Assembly: GCA_014379625.1 (NCBI GenBank)
Contig: JACMLJ010000023.1
Location: 32,274 to 96,273, forward strand
Reading direction: 5' to 3'
Origin: Ferruginibacter sp.
Lineage (GTDB): Bacteria; Bacteroidota; Bacteroidia; Chitinophagales; Chitinophagaceae
DNA: 64,000 bases
This document shows, piece after piece, positions 9,295 through 18,179 of the stretch. Below the pieces are notes generated by a model. The model saw nothing but the letters and a program-made list of their open reading frames with translations. It made no database searches and was not told where the DNA came from. Each line of letters starts with the position of its first letter. The first letter of the stretch is position 1. The position numbers and the translations under genes are program-made.

Positions 9295-12200
9295 TTAAAA
9301 ATTAACTTTCAGGTTAACGCCATACCGCCTGGTAGTTGGGGCGGCAGAAAGCTCAATACCCTGGGTGGATGAGGCGCCGTAGGCATTTACTTCGGGATCG
9401 AAATTGATATACTTTGGAAAATTGGGCGCCAGGTACCACAGGTTTCTTCCCGACAAACTCAGGGTAGCTGATCCGATGGGAAGGTTTTTAAACAATGATT
9501 TTGGAAATTCATAACCCAGGGTAATTTCCCGGAGCCTGTAAACCGTAGCATCGTAAGTGTTCCATTCCGCAGCGGTATTGCCACCGAATGTTGCGCCGTT
9601 ATTTGTATTGGGTGAAAAGTACAGGTCGTTGGTGGTAATGGCAACCGTATTGGGAATTGTTTTGCCGCCATTCATGATGGCTTTACCTGTTGACGGATCA
9701 CCGTAAATTCCCGGGATGATCCAGTTGCTTAGCCTGTCTTTTGTATCCAATGATACGCCCCTGCTTAAGATCTGGGAAACCGTTACCGAATTAATATCAC
9801 CGCCAATGGTCATATCAAATAATGCACTTACAAAAAATCCTTTGTAAGAAAACGAGTTGGTGATACCCAGTTTATAGTCAGGGTTAGGATCCCCGATCAT
9901 ATCCAGCTCATTTGATTTGATCATACCTCCTGTACCCGGATTGATCAGCAATGCACCGGTGGCGCTATCTCTGATTACTTTTTCGCCACGCAAAAACCCA
10001 AATGGTTTTCCTGCTTCGAGGTAAGGCCCAAAATTATTGAACACCGGCCTTAAAGACAATCGCTCCACACCTTCAATGAGTTCCTTCACAATATTCCTGT
10101 TCCGGGTAAATGCGCCATGGATACTCCAGGTAAACCTGCTGGTCTGGATAGGTTTTACCGTCAGGTCTATTTCAATACCCGTATTATTGATCCTTCCGTA
10201 GTTAGTATTAAAAGTAGCGTAGCCCGACGAAGATGGAATGGATATGGGGGCAATCAGGTTGGTGGAATTCCTGTTGTACCATGAAAAATCAATATCTATC
10301 CTTCTCTTAAAAAAACTTAACTGGGTGCCTATTTCAATTTCCGTAGTAAACTCCGGCTTTAAGTTGGGATCATTGGCACCGTTATCTGCACCGGCGGTTG
10401 GCTGCCCCAGGAAGTTTGCGCCCAAATTAAAAACATTATCCAGCGAATAGGGCAGTGCATCCCTGCCCACTTTTGCCCAACCGGCACGCAGTTTGGCAAA
10501 GTCGAGCACATTACTTTGCATTTTCAATGCATCGGTAACGATAAGCGAACCGGAAACCGAAGGATAAAAATAACTCCTGTTTTCTTTTGGTAAAGTTGAT
10601 GACCAGTCGTTACGCCCCGTTACTTCCACAAAGGCAAAATTTTTATAACTAACAGTAAGATCGCCAAATACACCCGTTAACCGTTGGCGAACATACAGGT
10701 CTGCGAACGAAGGATCGGTAACACCGTTTACGATAGGCCCGAAAATTTGCTGGGATGTATTGCCCAGGGTATAAATCCCGCGGGTTATAAATTTATTGCC
10801 GGTGGCAATTTGCCGGTTGGTAGTACGCTGATTGATATTATTACCTGCTACCAGTTTTACGGCAAAATCCTTGTGTATTACCGGTGAAAAACTCACGAGC
10901 AAATTGGATTCAATCTCCTGCTTCCTGTAATTATCCAGTACAATTCTTCCTAAACCTTCGGCAGCCCTGGAACTGATCTCCGTTATCTCCCGCCTGTCTA
11001 ATGAAGTAACATTATTGCCAAGATTATAATCCACCCTTATCCATTTATTGATATTAAAGTCAGCGTGTATCCCGGCAATGATCCTTTCCTCATTGGAGGT
11101 AGCTATATTATTTCTCGCCGACCAGTGCGGGTTATCAAATTGTCCCCCGCCGTTCCAGGTGAGGTTATTTCCCGCTTTATCCTGGTAAGGCAAATCAGTA
11201 TCCCAGTTACGGCCTAAAAATAAAGAGCGGGCGAATAATGCAGCGGCGCCATCGGTTTGGTTATTACCAAAAAAGCCTCCTTTTTGCACAGATCTTGAAT
11301 AACTTAAATTGCCCCTTACATTTAAACCCATGCTTAAGCGGGTACCACCTCCCAGTCCAACATTTGCCCTGTTGAAAGATGAATTAGGTACATATCCTTT
11401 ATGTGTTAACTGCGACGCAGTTAATGAGATGGAATTTTTATCATCGCCCCCGTTTACACCAATCGAATTTTCGAATACGCTCCCGTTACTGAAAAGATTT
11501 TTCACATTGTTGGGAAAGGCCCGGTATTTAATATTACCGGAAGCAGGAAATAATTCGGGGTAGGCAGTTTGATAAGTGGCAAAATTGGCTACAGAATCCC
11601 TTGTACTGAAAGCAGGTCCCCAGGAGCCGTTGGAGGCCGGGGAAAACAGGAAATTGGCCCCTGTACCATAGTCATTTTGATATTCGGGCAAATTGGCGAT
11701 TTTTTCTACCGAAGCGGAACTGCTGTAATTGACCTCCAGCCCTTTTCTACTTCTTGCAGCACTGCCAGACCGGGTAGTAATAACCAGTACGCCATTGGAT
11801 GCCCTTGATCCGTAGAGGGCCGCTGCGGATGACCCTTTTAAAACACTCATGGATGCAATATCATTTGGATCGAGGCTGCTGATACCGCTCGAATAAGCAG
11901 TACCGCCGGAGGTTTGGCTACTGGTAGAAACCTGGTCATTACTGAATGGGATCCCATCCACCACAATCAAAGGCTGGTTATCGCCAAAAAAAGATGAATT
12001 ACCCCTGATCTGTATGCGGGTGGCGGCGCCCGGCGTTCCCTGTGACGAGCGGATATCAACGCCGGCTACCTTACCTTGTAATGATTTCAATACATCGGGT
12101 TCCGATTTTTGGAGCAGTGCCGACGGATCCACTTTTCCCACTGAATAGCCCAATGCCTTATCGCTTCGCCGGATACCAAAGGAAGTTACCACTACTTCTT

Positions 12201-12507
12201 CCAGTTTCTTTTCTTCTTTGGATAATACCATATTGAAATTAGCCTGCCTGCCCAATTCAACTTCCTGCGAAACATAACCAACTATTGAAAAAACCAGTTT
12301 CTTTGCATTTGCCGGCACAGCAATCTTAAATGAACCGTCGGCGCCGGACAATGTACCTTGTGATGACCCTTTTACCCTCACAGAAGCGCCGGTTAACGGC
12401 GAACCGTTGGCGCTTTCAACAACTTTGCCGCTGATAATTTTATTTTGCGAAAACGCAAAGAATGTAAGAAGGAGCAACGGAATAAAAAGTAAAAAATGTT
12501 TTCTCAT
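9295..12507 (-). CDS. SusC/RagA-family TonB-linked outer membrane transporter
   Basis: 1070-residue TonB-dependent importer. Signal peptide at 1-20 (LLLLTFFAFSQ), carboxypeptidase-regulatory-like domain at about 24-105 (ISGKVVESANGSPLTGASVRVKG), a linker with LEEVVVTSFG near the TonB box, plug domain at about 115-235 (SLQGKVAGVDIRSSQGTPG, IQIRGNSS, PLIVVDGIPF, SMSVLKGSSAAALYGSRASNG), then the 22-strand barrel ending in the aromatic LKVNF. It forms an energised channel with the SusD-like lipoprotein encoded 18 bases downstream. There is no FecI/FecR pair nearby. Upstream on the same strand are a degenerate LytS-like protein and a LytTR-only protein, which might control it. Confidence 0.95.
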   Translation of the reverse strand: MRKHFLLFIPLLLLTFFAFSQNKIISGKVVESANGSPLTGASVRVKGSSQGTLSGADGSFKIAVPANAKKLVFSIVGYVSQEVELGRQANFNMVLSKEEKKLEEVVVTSFGIRRSDKALGYSVGKVDPSALLQKSEPDVLKSLQGKVAGVDIRSSQGTPGAATRIQIRGNSSFFGDNQPLIVVDGIPFSNDQVSTSSQTSGGTAYSSGISSLDPNDIASMSVLKGSSAAALYGSRASNGVLVITTRSGSAARSRKGLEVNYSSSASVEKIANLPEYQNDYGTGANFLFSPASNGSWGPAFSTRDSVANFATYQTAYPELFPASGNIKYRAFPNNVKNLFSNGSVFENSIGVNGGDDKNSISLTASQLTHKGYVPNSSFNRANVGLGGGTRLSMGLNVRGNLSYSRSVQKGGFFGNNQTDGAAALFARSLFLGRNWDTDLPYQDKAGNNLTWNGGGQFDNPHWSARNNIATSNEERIIAGIHADFNINKWIRVDYNLGNNVTSLDRREITEISSRAAEGLGRIVLDNYRKQEIESNLLVSFSPVIHKDFAVKLVAGNNINQRTTNRQIATGNKFITRGIYTLGNTSQQIFGPIVNGVTDPSFADLYVRQRLTGVFGDLTVSYKNFAFVEVTGRNDWSSTLPKENRSYFYPSVSGSLIVTDALKMQSNVLDFAKLRAGWAKVGRDALPYSLDNVFNLGANFLGQPTAGADNGANDPNLKPEFTTEIEIGTQLSFFKRRIDIDFSWYNRNSTNLIAPISIPSSSGYATFNTNYGRINNTGIEIDLTVKPIQTSRFTWSIHGAFTRNRNIVKELIEGVERLSLRPVFNNFGPYLEAGKPFGFLRGEKVIRDSATGALLINPGTGGMIKSNELDMIGDPNPDYKLGITNSFSYKGFFVSALFDMTIGGDINSVTVSQILSRGVSLDTKDRLSNWIIPGIYGDPSTGKAIMNGGKTIPNTVAITTNDLYFSPNTNNGATFGGNTAAEWNTYDATVYRLREITLGYEFPKSLFKNLPIGSATLSLSGRNLWYLAPNFPKYINFDPEVNAYGASSTQGIELSAAPTTRRYGVNLKVNF

Positions 12508-13003
12508 ACTTGTAATTTTTTCTTCGTGAATGTAGATGACCAGGAACAGTTTGCCCGAGGGAGTAATTGCAGCAGTTGTTGGTGGCGCCCTATGAGCTTC
12601 AAGACAACCAAATTAGCAGAAACAACGCGGCAGATTGGCTGAAAAAGTATGAAGTATAAAAAATGAATGCTCAATCAGGATAAATCTCAACTGAATTAAA
12701 AGACCGGGGTGTGGCGCCCTGCAAAAAAAAGGATCCCCTGTAAAAACAGGGGACGTTGTGCTTAACTAAAACAAATTTAAGGCACATGAGAATATTGTTA
12801 TCCGGCTAACCAGTTAGTTATTATACAGCAGTAATTTTATTAAAAATACATACATTCAATTTTATAAAAGATGACAAATAGATTGAAGCATAATTTTACT
12901 GTATTGAATACTGAAGAATGACGACTGAACTATTTTGAATGTTATCAATATAAAGCCAATAACAGGCGCTATCTGTTAAAATGACGTTACCTGTTGTTGG
13001 TGG
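12508..13003. other. Region upstream of the susC-like gene
   Basis: About 500 bases without a gene. It contains the terminator at 12723-12753 and presumably the susCD promoter. TGGCGCCCT occurs twice (near 12583 and 12712). No clear TAnnTTTG box was found. Confidence 0.5.
12723..12753 (-). terminator. Rho-independent terminator
   Basis: The stem TCCCCTG/CAGGGGA (12734-12740 with 12747-12753) has an A-rich 6-base loop and, on the minus strand, is followed by TCC and eight T residues. It would end transcription of the gene at 13004-14101 before the susCD unit. Confidence 0.75.
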
Positions 13004-14101
13004 TTACGATAACACAATTGAACCCAGGTTAATTTCAAGATATGTTTTAACCAATTCGGTTTCTATTATTACACTAAGCTGGTGGCTGCCGGGATACAGC
13101 AGGTTTAATCTTTTTTTTATTTGATAAATAGTATCTCTTTTAGGATTGATAAGGGAAGAGGTCTGGTGTGGTTTACTATTCTGTATTTCAAATTTTAATA
13201 CATCTTTTATTACTGCCGCTTTGATCATTACAAAATCAGTCATATCATTTTTATTAACCTGTTGCGAAAAAATATTTTCCACCAATGGCAGGAGAATAAA
13301 AGAGGCAACTTTTTTACCGGCCATTTCACCTGAAACTTCAATACTGTAATTTCCATAGTTATCGGTACCCGCCCTTTCCAGTTCAATAAATTCGTGTAAA
13401 ATTTGTATTTCCTTTTCTATATCAACCTGGGTATATTGGTATTGGCTAACAATAAATAGTGTTATTTTTTGCAGGCTGGAGATCATGCCGGCAATTTCGG
13501 GGGCCTTTTCCAGTGAAATATCATGCACCCTTGAAAAGGTATGAAAAAGAAAATGTGACTGTGCATGGTCGTTATGAATAAATGCTTCCATCTGTTCTTT
13601 CTGGTAAGTGAGCACATCATTTTCACTTTTTTTAATGTACCACATCTTCCCCAGTTTAATGGCTGCTGCAAGGCAGCCTTCCATATTAAACGTAAGAAAA
13701 AAATAAAAAAAGGCCCATATCAGCGTACTCCCGATCTTTTGTCTTTTCATGCCGTAAAAGTCATGGATATGCGGTACAATATAAACATTGAAACCCCGGT
13801 AAATAAAAAAACCGAGTAGGGCAAACAAGAACCACAGCATCACCATTTTTACATACATTCCCCTGAACAGGAACCGCGGAAACAGAAAATAAATGATCGA
13901 ATAACAAAAGGCCATATCGATGGGGGTAGACGCCAGCACCTCCGAAACAGACGAAAAAATGGCAACATGAAAACCATACACTTCGGTCCTTCGCAGCGTG
14001 GCTTCCGCAGTGAAATAGGATATCCAGCCTAACCAAAAAAAAACATGACGTGGAATGCGGAAATTTGGTTTATTTGAAAATACAAGGCTGTCAATATACA
14101 T
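13004..14101 (-). CDS. Degenerate LytS-like membrane sensor kinase
   Basis: 365 residues. About four transmembrane segments lie in the first 150 residues (FFWLGWISYF, AFCYSIIYFLFP, VMLWFLFALLGFFIY, TLIWAFFYFFLTF), followed by a cytoplasmic part shaped like the LytS/YpdB-partner kinases. The usual phosphoacceptor motif (QINPHFLFN) is changed to AQSHFLFHTF: the His remains but the INP and final Asn are lost. The N-box is reduced to LPLVENIFSQQ, and the glycine-rich GIGLxN box is absent (TIYQIKKRLNLLYPG instead). It is therefore probably a poor or inactive kinase that may signal by binding. The terminator at 12723-12753 follows it. Compare the intact kinase at 15180. Confidence 0.75.
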   Translation of the reverse strand: MYIDSLVFSNKPNFRIPRHVFFWLGWISYFTAEATLRRTEVYGFHVAIFSSVSEVLASTPIDMAFCYSIIYFLFPRFLFRGMYVKMVMLWFLFALLGFFIYRGFNVYIVPHIHDFYGMKRQKIGSTLIWAFFYFFLTFNMEGCLAAAIKLGKMWYIKKSENDVLTYQKEQMEAFIHNDHAQSHFLFHTFSRVHDISLEKAPEIAGMISSLQKITLFIVSQYQYTQVDIEKEIQILHEFIELERAGTDNYGNYSIEVSGEMAGKKVASFILLPLVENIFSQQVNKNDMTDFVMIKAAVIKDVLKFEIQNSKPHQTSSLINPKRDTIYQIKKRLNLLYPGSHQLSVIIETELVKTYLEINLGSIVLS

Positions 14102-14417
14102 AAGATTTTTTTGTGAAATACCGGTTAGGATTATACGCGATTTATATACCCGGTTATGCGCATTGATCTGAAAACCGAAAAAAGTGGCGCCGACACATCA
14201 ATGATTTATTTTCGGCACGTTAAAATAAATGATTTTTAAGATAAAAGGAAAATAATGATTGGAGGGCTGCCAGGTTTTAAAAGGATTGCCAGCCTTCAGC
14301 AGTCTGTTAACTGTTGATCGAATGCCAGGAAGCGGGTTAACCCCTAAGAACCATTCTGCCGACGTTTGCATCTTTTAAAATATCGTCCCTGTAAATACAA
14401 CTATTATCCAGGTCGGT
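14102..14417. other. Spacer between LytS-like and LytTR-only genes
   Basis: 316 bases without a gene. Contains the 10-bp palindrome GGGTTAACCC near 14334-14343 and an imperfect pair of TGCCAG-containing segments near 14267-14300 resembling the palindromes at 56020-56086. No strong promoter seen. Confidence 0.4.
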
Positions 14418-14801
14418 TCAGATACTTCCGATCCACTCCCTGAAATTGGGTGCAGTGTACTGGCTCACCTGTATATCGCCCTTCATCCATTCGGGCGAGG
14501 CAAGGTGAATAATGATTTTTCCATACTCGATCACTTTAAATTCCTTGATAGCATCGCTGTTAATGATCACACTCCTGTTAACGCGAAAAAAATTCCTGGT
14601 ATTGACCGTTTCTTCAATTTCAGTAAGGCATTTATCGATGATGAATTTTTTTCCGGAAAAATCAATGGCAAAGATCAGGCGGTCAATGGAATAAAAAACG
14701 GCTATATTTTTTATATTCAGCGGGATATAGGTGTTACCCCTTTTTGCGATAATTTTACTTTTTACAGTAATTTTTTCCTCCATTTTGTATGATTGCTCCA
14801 T
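14418..14801 (-). CDS. LytTR DNA-binding protein without a receiver domain
   Basis: About 127 residues made up almost entirely of one LytTR DNA-binding domain (YIPLNIKNIAVFYSIDRLIFAID, LTEIEETVNTRNFFRVNRSVIIN, IIHLASPEWMKGDIQVSQYTAPNFREWIGSI). No response-regulator receiver precedes it. The C-terminus closely resembles that of the full LytTR regulator at 16211 (VSQENSAEFKKWMNAI). I take the ATG at 14801 (MEQSYKMEEK); the frame stays open to an ATG at 14924, adding a hydrophobic segment that could be a membrane anchor, and the ATG at 14783 is also possible. It pairs with the degenerate LytS-like gene downstream, as if both halves of a two-component system had lost phosphotransfer. Confidence 0.75.
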   Translation of the reverse strand: MEQSYKMEEKITVKSKIIAKRGNTYIPLNIKNIAVFYSIDRLIFAIDFSGKKFIIDKCLTEIEETVNTRNFFRVNRSVIINSDAIKEFKVIEYGKIIIHLASPEWMKGDIQVSQYTAPNFREWIGSI

Positions 14802-15179
14802 ATGAAAGATCTGGGTTTTTTGTTTTTCAAAATAGCTACCCCAATATGACAACAAAAAATGATCATTCAATTTAAAAAACTGAATTAAATAACCGAAACA
14901 GGAAATTATTAAACTTAAACCCATAAAACGGGTGCTGAAAATACGGCCAGCATGCTATTTCCCCGGGCCGGTTTTAAAACAAAACCTGCAACCAGGGATG
15001 AATTGAAAAAGCCCTTTTCATTTGCCCCAAACGGGAGCATCTTTTAGCTGGTACCCTTCCGCTCCTCATTTGAATAAAACAATAAAAACCTGCATCCTAA
15101 TTTTATAAACTTTAGTTTAGCAAATAGAAAAAAGTTTCGGAAAAAATATAAGCCCCAAAAAAAAGGATATGCTAAAACT
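14802..15179. other. Divergent intergenic region between two LytTR systems
   Basis: 378 bases between the LytTR-only gene (minus) and the LytS kinase (plus). Part of it (14802-14924) remains open in the frame of the minus-strand gene. Probably holds both promoters, but I see no operator-like repeat. Confidence 0.4.
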
Positions 15180-16208
15180 ATGACCATCAAAAATCATATT
15201 GAAATAATTGTAAAATCTTTATTGATACCACTTGCAGGAATTTGCATACCGTTTTTTACAGGTCTTTATCAATACCTCGGTTACCCGGCCCTTCAAACTA
15301 TCTTCTATGTATTGCTGCCCTGCATCCTCATTTCATTTTTCATTTGGGAAGCCAATATTAAGATCATGCGGCAATTGAGGAATAAGTGGTACCGCAAAGA
15401 CCGGAATGTATACAGCGATTTTACAAGGCGGATCATCATTCATATTCTTTTTACTTTTCTTATAGCACTGGTAAGTTTGTTGCTGATCATGTACATAGCC
15501 GGCAGGATCGATCACGGAATTCTCTTCAAAACATGCGCTGCCATCATCGTTTTTGTAATCATTGTATCCTGCATTTACGAAATCATTTATCTTACGGAGG
15601 AAAGGGAAACCAGCACCCTGAAAGCCGAAGAGTTGAACTATGCAAAGTCGGAAGCTGAACTTACGGCCCTTAAAAACCAAATCGATCCGCATTTTATATT
15701 CAATTCAATAAATACACTTTCTTACCTTATCAAAACATCGCCGGATGTGGCGTATTTGTTTAATAATAACCTCGCCACCATTTACAGGTATATCCTTTTC
15801 AATAAGGATAAGGAATTTGTATTACTGAAGGAAGAGCTTGAATTTGTAAGTCACCATTTTTATCTTTTCCGGATACGGTATGAGAAAGCGGTTAATCTTG
15901 TTATAGAAATAGCGGATGTTAAAACGGAAAATTACCTGGTTCCCCCTATTTCTTTGCAGTTGCTTGTGGAAAATGCCATCAAGCACAACGAATTTACTGA
16001 TGAGTCCCCTATCAGCATCCTGATACAGGTAAATAATAATTATGTTACCGTTAAAAATAAAATTGTACCGAAAAAATATTTTATCCCTTCTTCTAAAATA
16101 GGATTACATAACTTATCCAACAGATACCGGATTCTCACCAAAAAGGAAATTATCATTGAATCGGAAGCCGGGTATTTTATTGTTAAACTACCCCTTTTAA
16201 GCTATTAG
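15180..16208 (+). CDS. LytS-family sensor histidine kinase
   Basis: 342-residue membrane kinase of the His_kinase/HATPase (LytS) type. Four hydrophobic segments fill the first 140 residues (SLLIPLAGICIPFF, TIFYVLLPCILISFF, IIHILFTFLIALVSLLLIMYI, AAIIVFVIIVSCIYEIIYL). A short coiled linker precedes the phosphoacceptor motif LKNQIDPHFIFNSINTLSYL (His in DPHF). The ATPase N-box is PPISLQLLVENAIKHNE and a G-box-like SSKIGLHNLSNRY follows. It lies two bases before its partner LytTR regulator at 16211 and is surely co-transcribed with it. The signal is unknown. Given the neighbourhood it could report envelope or nutrient state to the SusCD locus. Confidence 0.92.
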   Translation: MTIKNHIEIIVKSLLIPLAGICIPFFTGLYQYLGYPALQTIFYVLLPCILISFFIWEANIKIMRQLRNKWYRKDRNVYSDFTRRIIIHILFTFLIALVSLLLIMYIAGRIDHGILFKTCAAIIVFVIIVSCIYEIIYLTEERETSTLKAEELNYAKSEAELTALKNQIDPHFIFNSINTLSYLIKTSPDVAYLFNNNLATIYRYILFNKDKEFVLLKEELEFVSHHFYLFRIRYEKAVNLVIEIADVKTENYLVPPISLQLLVENAIKHNEFTDESPISILIQVNNNYVTVKNKIVPKKYFIPSSKIGLHNLSNRYRILTKKEIIIESEAGYFIVKLPLLSY

Positions 16209-16210
16209 CC

Positions 16211-16969
16211 ATGTTGAAAGTACTTATTATAGAAGATGAAAAACCTGCTTTGGAGGGCCTTTTATTAAAGCTTGAATCTCTCAGCCTCGATATCAATGTG
16301 ATAGCTGCCACCAGTTCTATCCAGGAAACCATCCACTGGTTTAATCATAACCGCCAGCCCGATCTTATCATAATGGATATCCATCTCACCGATGGCTTGT
16401 CATTTGGTATTTTTGAAGCAACCACCATTACGGTCCCTGTAATTTTTTTAACCGCTTATGATGAATTTATCATCAAAGCGTTTGAATACAATGCCATCGA
16501 TTATATATTAAAGCCCGTAGATGATAACCGGCTGATGGAAGCCATCAGGAAATACTATTTTTTACAGAAACATTTTATTGGAAATTATTCTTCCCTGTTG
16601 AATTCAGTAAAGGAAAAGAACCAGAAGCGAAACAGGATCATCATCAGGAAGGGGATGGAATTTCAGAGCATCAGGGCAGATGATATAGCCTGTTTTTACA
16701 CAGAACATAAACTTATATTTTCTATTGATAAAGATTCAAAAAAATTCCTGACAGAGGCCCGGAACCTCAGTGAATTAATTGATGAATTAGATGAACAAAC
16801 CTTCTTCAGGGTAAACAGGAAATATATTGTGAATGTAAATTATATTAAACGGTTTATACCTTCCGAAAAAAGCAAGGTAGTGATTGACCTCACCATCCCT
16901 GTTAATGACGAGATAGTGGTGAGCCAGGAAAATTCTGCTGAATTTAAAAAATGGATGAATGCCATTTGA
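16211..16969 (+). CDS. LytTR-family response regulator
   Basis: 252 residues: receiver domain at about 1-115 (LIIEDEKPALEG, phosphoacceptor Asp in LIIMDIHLTDG, Thr/Ala in VIFLTAYDEF, Lys in YILKPVDD) and LytTR DNA-binding domain at about 145-252 (IIIRKGMEFQSIRADDIACFYTEHKLIFSI, TFFRVNRKYIVNVNYIKRF). It is the cognate regulator of the LytS kinase that ends two bases earlier. Its LytTR domain is clearly related to the receiver-less protein at 14418-14801, which may compete for the same sites. Confidence 0.94.
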   Translation: MLKVLIIEDEKPALEGLLLKLESLSLDINVIAATSSIQETIHWFNHNRQPDLIIMDIHLTDGLSFGIFEATTITVPVIFLTAYDEFIIKAFEYNAIDYILKPVDDNRLMEAIRKYYFLQKHFIGNYSSLLNSVKEKNQKRNRIIIRKGMEFQSIRADDIACFYTEHKLIFSIDKDSKKFLTEARNLSELIDELDEQTFFRVNRKYIVNVNYIKRFIPSEKSKVVIDLTIPVNDEIVVSQENSAEFKKWMNAI

Positions 16970-17034
16970 ACCGCCCGGTTCAAGTATTCAAACCATGAAT
17001 AATTTCCGGTAGCCAAAAAAAGCAATATTGGTTG

Positions 17035-17042
17035 TACATTTG
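17035..17042 (+). promoter_or_regulatory. Possible -7 box (TACATTTG)
   Basis: Matches the Bacteroidota TAnnTTTG element, 20 bases before the ATG of the SelW-like gene. No clear -33 TTG partner was found. Confidence 0.3.
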
Positions 17043-17062
17043 GCGGGTAAATCTTTCAAAAA

Positions 17063-17368
17063 ATGAAACCTGCTATCACTATTGTATACTGCCCGAAATG
17101 CAATTGGTTGTTAAGATCCGCTTATATTGCCCAGGAATTGCTTACCACTTTTGCCGATGATATTAAATCAGTAACATTAGAGCCCGGCGAAATAAATGGC
17201 GAATTTTATATTACTGCAGAATATATAAAAGTATTTGACCGGAAGGAGTACGGTGGTTTTCCCGAAATAAAGGAATTAAAACAAATGATCCGTGATGTGG
17301 TACACCCGGGAAAAGATTTAGGGCATTCAGATACCAAACCCCATCATATTGACAACAACGTACTCTAA
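17063..17368 (+). CDS. SelT/SelW/SelH-family thioredoxin-like protein
   Basis: 101-residue small redox protein of the Rdx family. The N-terminal active site is CxxC (IVYCPKCNWLLRSA), with Cys where animal SelW has selenocysteine. VTLEPGEINGEFYI forms the second strand and REYGGFPEIKELKQMIRDVV-like sequence (here KEYGGFPEIKELKQ) ends the domain. Family function is a thiol redox role with unidentified partners. It lies 12 bases before mobA on the same strand, so the two form an operon. Its presence beside molybdenum cofactor and nitrate genes may be coincidental. Confidence 0.85.
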   Translation: MKPAITIVYCPKCNWLLRSAYIAQELLTTFADDIKSVTLEPGEINGEFYITAEYIKVFDRKEYGGFPEIKELKQMIRDVVHPGKDLGHSDTKPHHIDNNVL

Positions 17369-17380
17369 ATTACCTGTCTT

Positions 17381-17965
17381 ATGCTGGGTGTAATTTTATG
17401 TGGCGGACAAAGTACAAGAATGGGTACTGATAAAGGCCTGGTTAAATTACATGCCAAAACCTGGGCACAAACGGCTGTGGATAAAATATCAGCTCTCCAT
17501 TTAAAAGTATTTTTATCAGTTAACACCATTCAATTTAATGCCTATTTATCCGTATTTATGGAAACTCAATTAATCATAGACAATGATGCATTGAAGCTAC
17601 ATGGGCCGCTGGCGGGCGTTTTAAGTGTTCACCTGCAAAACCCTGATGAAGACTTATTTGTACTGGCATGTGATATGCCCCTAATGGAAACCGTTATCCT
17701 GAACGAACTCCTGTCGGCATACCGGCAATACCCTGCAGCCGATGCCTATGTCTTTACCAATAATGGTGAACCGGAACCACTTTGTGCGATTTACCGGTCA
17801 AAAGGGTTATCCCATATTGTTCATTTACTAAATGCAAAAGAACTTTCCAGGCACAGTATGAAATTTATGCTGGAACATGTCCAAACCCGTTCAATGCCTT
17901 TGGCTGAGGAGCAAAAAAAATATTTTCGTAATTTTAATGCGCATTCGGAACTAAACGGGTTGTAA
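17381..17965 (+). CDS. mobA: Molybdenum cofactor guanylyltransferase MobA
   Basis: 194-residue nucleotidyltransferase that attaches GMP to molybdopterin to give the bis-MGD cofactor of DMSO-reductase-family enzymes. The nucleotide-binding start is GVILCGGQSTRMGTDKGLVKL, the Mg site lies in LFVLACDMPLM, and YRSKGL and a C-terminal LAEEQKKYFRNFNAHSEL region match the family. It is convergent with the nitrate reductase operon, whose Mo enzyme needs this cofactor, so the genes belong to one functional island. A perfect 15-bp stem begins one base after its stop codon. Confidence 0.93.
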   Translation: MLGVILCGGQSTRMGTDKGLVKLHAKTWAQTAVDKISALHLKVFLSVNTIQFNAYLSVFMETQLIIDNDALKLHGPLAGVLSVHLQNPDEDLFVLACDMPLMETVILNELLSAYRQYPAADAYVFTNNGEPEPLCAIYRSKGLSHIVHLLNAKELSRHSMKFMLEHVQTRSMPLAEEQKKYFRNFNAHSELNGL

Positions 17966-17966
17966 A

Positions 17967-17999
17967 AGACCTCACAGGTTTTTGAAACCTGTGAGGTCT
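17967..17999. terminator. Bidirectional terminator
   Basis: Perfect inverted repeat: 15-bp arms (AGACCTCACAGGTTT / AAACCTGTGAGGTCT) and a TTG loop, placed between convergent genes mobA and the rubredoxin fusion. It lacks a long T tract, so it may instead be one of the dispersed hairpins common in this phylum. Confidence 0.6.
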
Positions 18000-18045
18000 C
18001 ATCGGTTCCCAGGCGCGGAACTCCTGTCCAATGTCTTCTTGTTAC

Positions 18046-18179
18046 TAATCTTCCGGGTTAAACGTGCAGTAATCACAGTTTACTCTTATCAACTTTTATA
18101 AATTCTCCGCCATTGCTATTAATCTTCCTAACTAAACATGCAGTAACCCAAATTTACTTTTATCAACTTTTATAAATTC
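18046..18179. repeat. Direct repeat of the 3' end of the rubredoxin-fusion gene
   Basis: A 60-base segment at 18120-18179, covering the last 16 codons and stop of the gene at 18132, is repeated at 18046-18105 with about a dozen or more differences. The outer copy still reads as EFIKVDKSK followed by a premature stop and LLHV, so it is a decayed duplicate of the C-terminus. The repeat period is 74 bases. Confidence 0.8.
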
